Origin: Haliscomenobacter sp. | GTDB lineage: Bacteria > Bacteroidota > Bacteroidia > Chitinophagales > Saprospiraceae | Length of the DNA stretch: 64,000 nucleotides | Direction of reading: 5' to 3' | Assembly: GCA_016707205.1 (NCBI GenBank) | Contig: JADJHZ010000013.1 | Coordinates: forward strand, 78,346 to 142,345 | In this document: piece by piece, positions 63,932-64,000 of the stretch | Numbering within the stretch: position 1 is the first letter of the stretch | Layout: each line of letters begins with the position of its first letter | The notes under the pieces: generated by a model | The model's input: only the letters and a program-made list of their open reading frames with translations | Database searches by the model: none | What the model was told of the DNA's origin: nothing | Program-made: the position numbers and the translations under genes

Positions 63932-64000
63932 ATGATGTCAAGCCAAATTCAATCGAACCCCAAGCCCAAGCCCAAACCTAAACGGCGGAAGATGTCGCTC
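63932..64000 (+). CDS. start of an unidentified gene, cut by window edge
   Basis: 23 codons are visible from two consecutive ATG codons (63932 and 63935): MMSSQIQSNPKPKPKPKRRK and then MSL. The Lys/Pro-rich N-terminus is not diagnostic. The start is supported by the promoter 38 bases upstream; nothing else can be said. Confidence 0.4.
   Translation, partial: MMSSQIQSNPKPKPKPKRRKMSL

Overview
This window looks like chromosomal DNA of a Bacteroidota bacterium, most likely of the Saprospiria type. The basis is a type IX secretion C-terminal signal on a secreted subtilisin, Bacteroidota-type promoters (TTG, about 20 nt, TAnnTTTG), families typical of the phylum (DUF5916, DUF5723, DUF6913, YugP-like zinc peptidase), a Rho factor with a long charged linker, and an archaeal/eukaryotic-type prolyl-tRNA synthetase. 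The family-level placement is inference.

Layout. 1-11 kb: gltX (cut by the left edge), a polysaccharide deacetylase, a DUF5916 barrel, a leftward unit of a PycTM-type membrane protein, an acyl-CoA dehydrogenase and an aminoglycoside-phosphotransferase-like kinase, then a lipoprotein/DUF5723 pair. 11-19.5 kb: tRNA-Met, a secreted S8 protease, rho, serS, a YugP-like peptidase, frr and rpmH. 19.4-33 kb: TPR protein, M20 amidohydrolase with an FAD oxidoreductase, SDH-type protease, a second DUF5916 protein, the hemolysin III-sulfatase-AhpD unit, an alpha/beta hydrolase and exonuclease III. 33.2-40 kb: a complete efflux operon of YbhGFSR type (TetR, TolC, HlyD, two ATPases, two permeases). 40-51 kb: Spy-like protein, proS, a W/N/G-rich secreted protein, a FadL-type porin, XRE-cupin regulator, GDPD-like lipase, dapA, DUF6913, accA, and a tRNA-Asp preceded by two degenerate tandem copies.

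From about 51.2 kb the character changes. There are three broken genes (GIY-YIG, AraC, DUF5615), then visibly AT-richer DNA with six consecutive leftward genes, all with export signals: a triple-repeat protein, a helical protein, a papain-like protease with a DUF4384-like domain, a WD40-caspase, an M19-like hydrolase with DM9, ricin and crystallin-like modules, and an astacin metalloprotease with DUF7452-like repeats. This block of secreted proteases and lectins is the best candidate here for a little-studied system. A divergent promoter and the start of another gene lie at the right edge.

A cross-cutting observation is that five otherwise intact genes (acyl-CoA dehydrogenase, rho, hemolysin III, tolC-like, fadL-like) each need a one-base correction to read through, and the tRNA-Met is one base short. 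This pattern looks more like residual indel errors in the assembly than gene decay.
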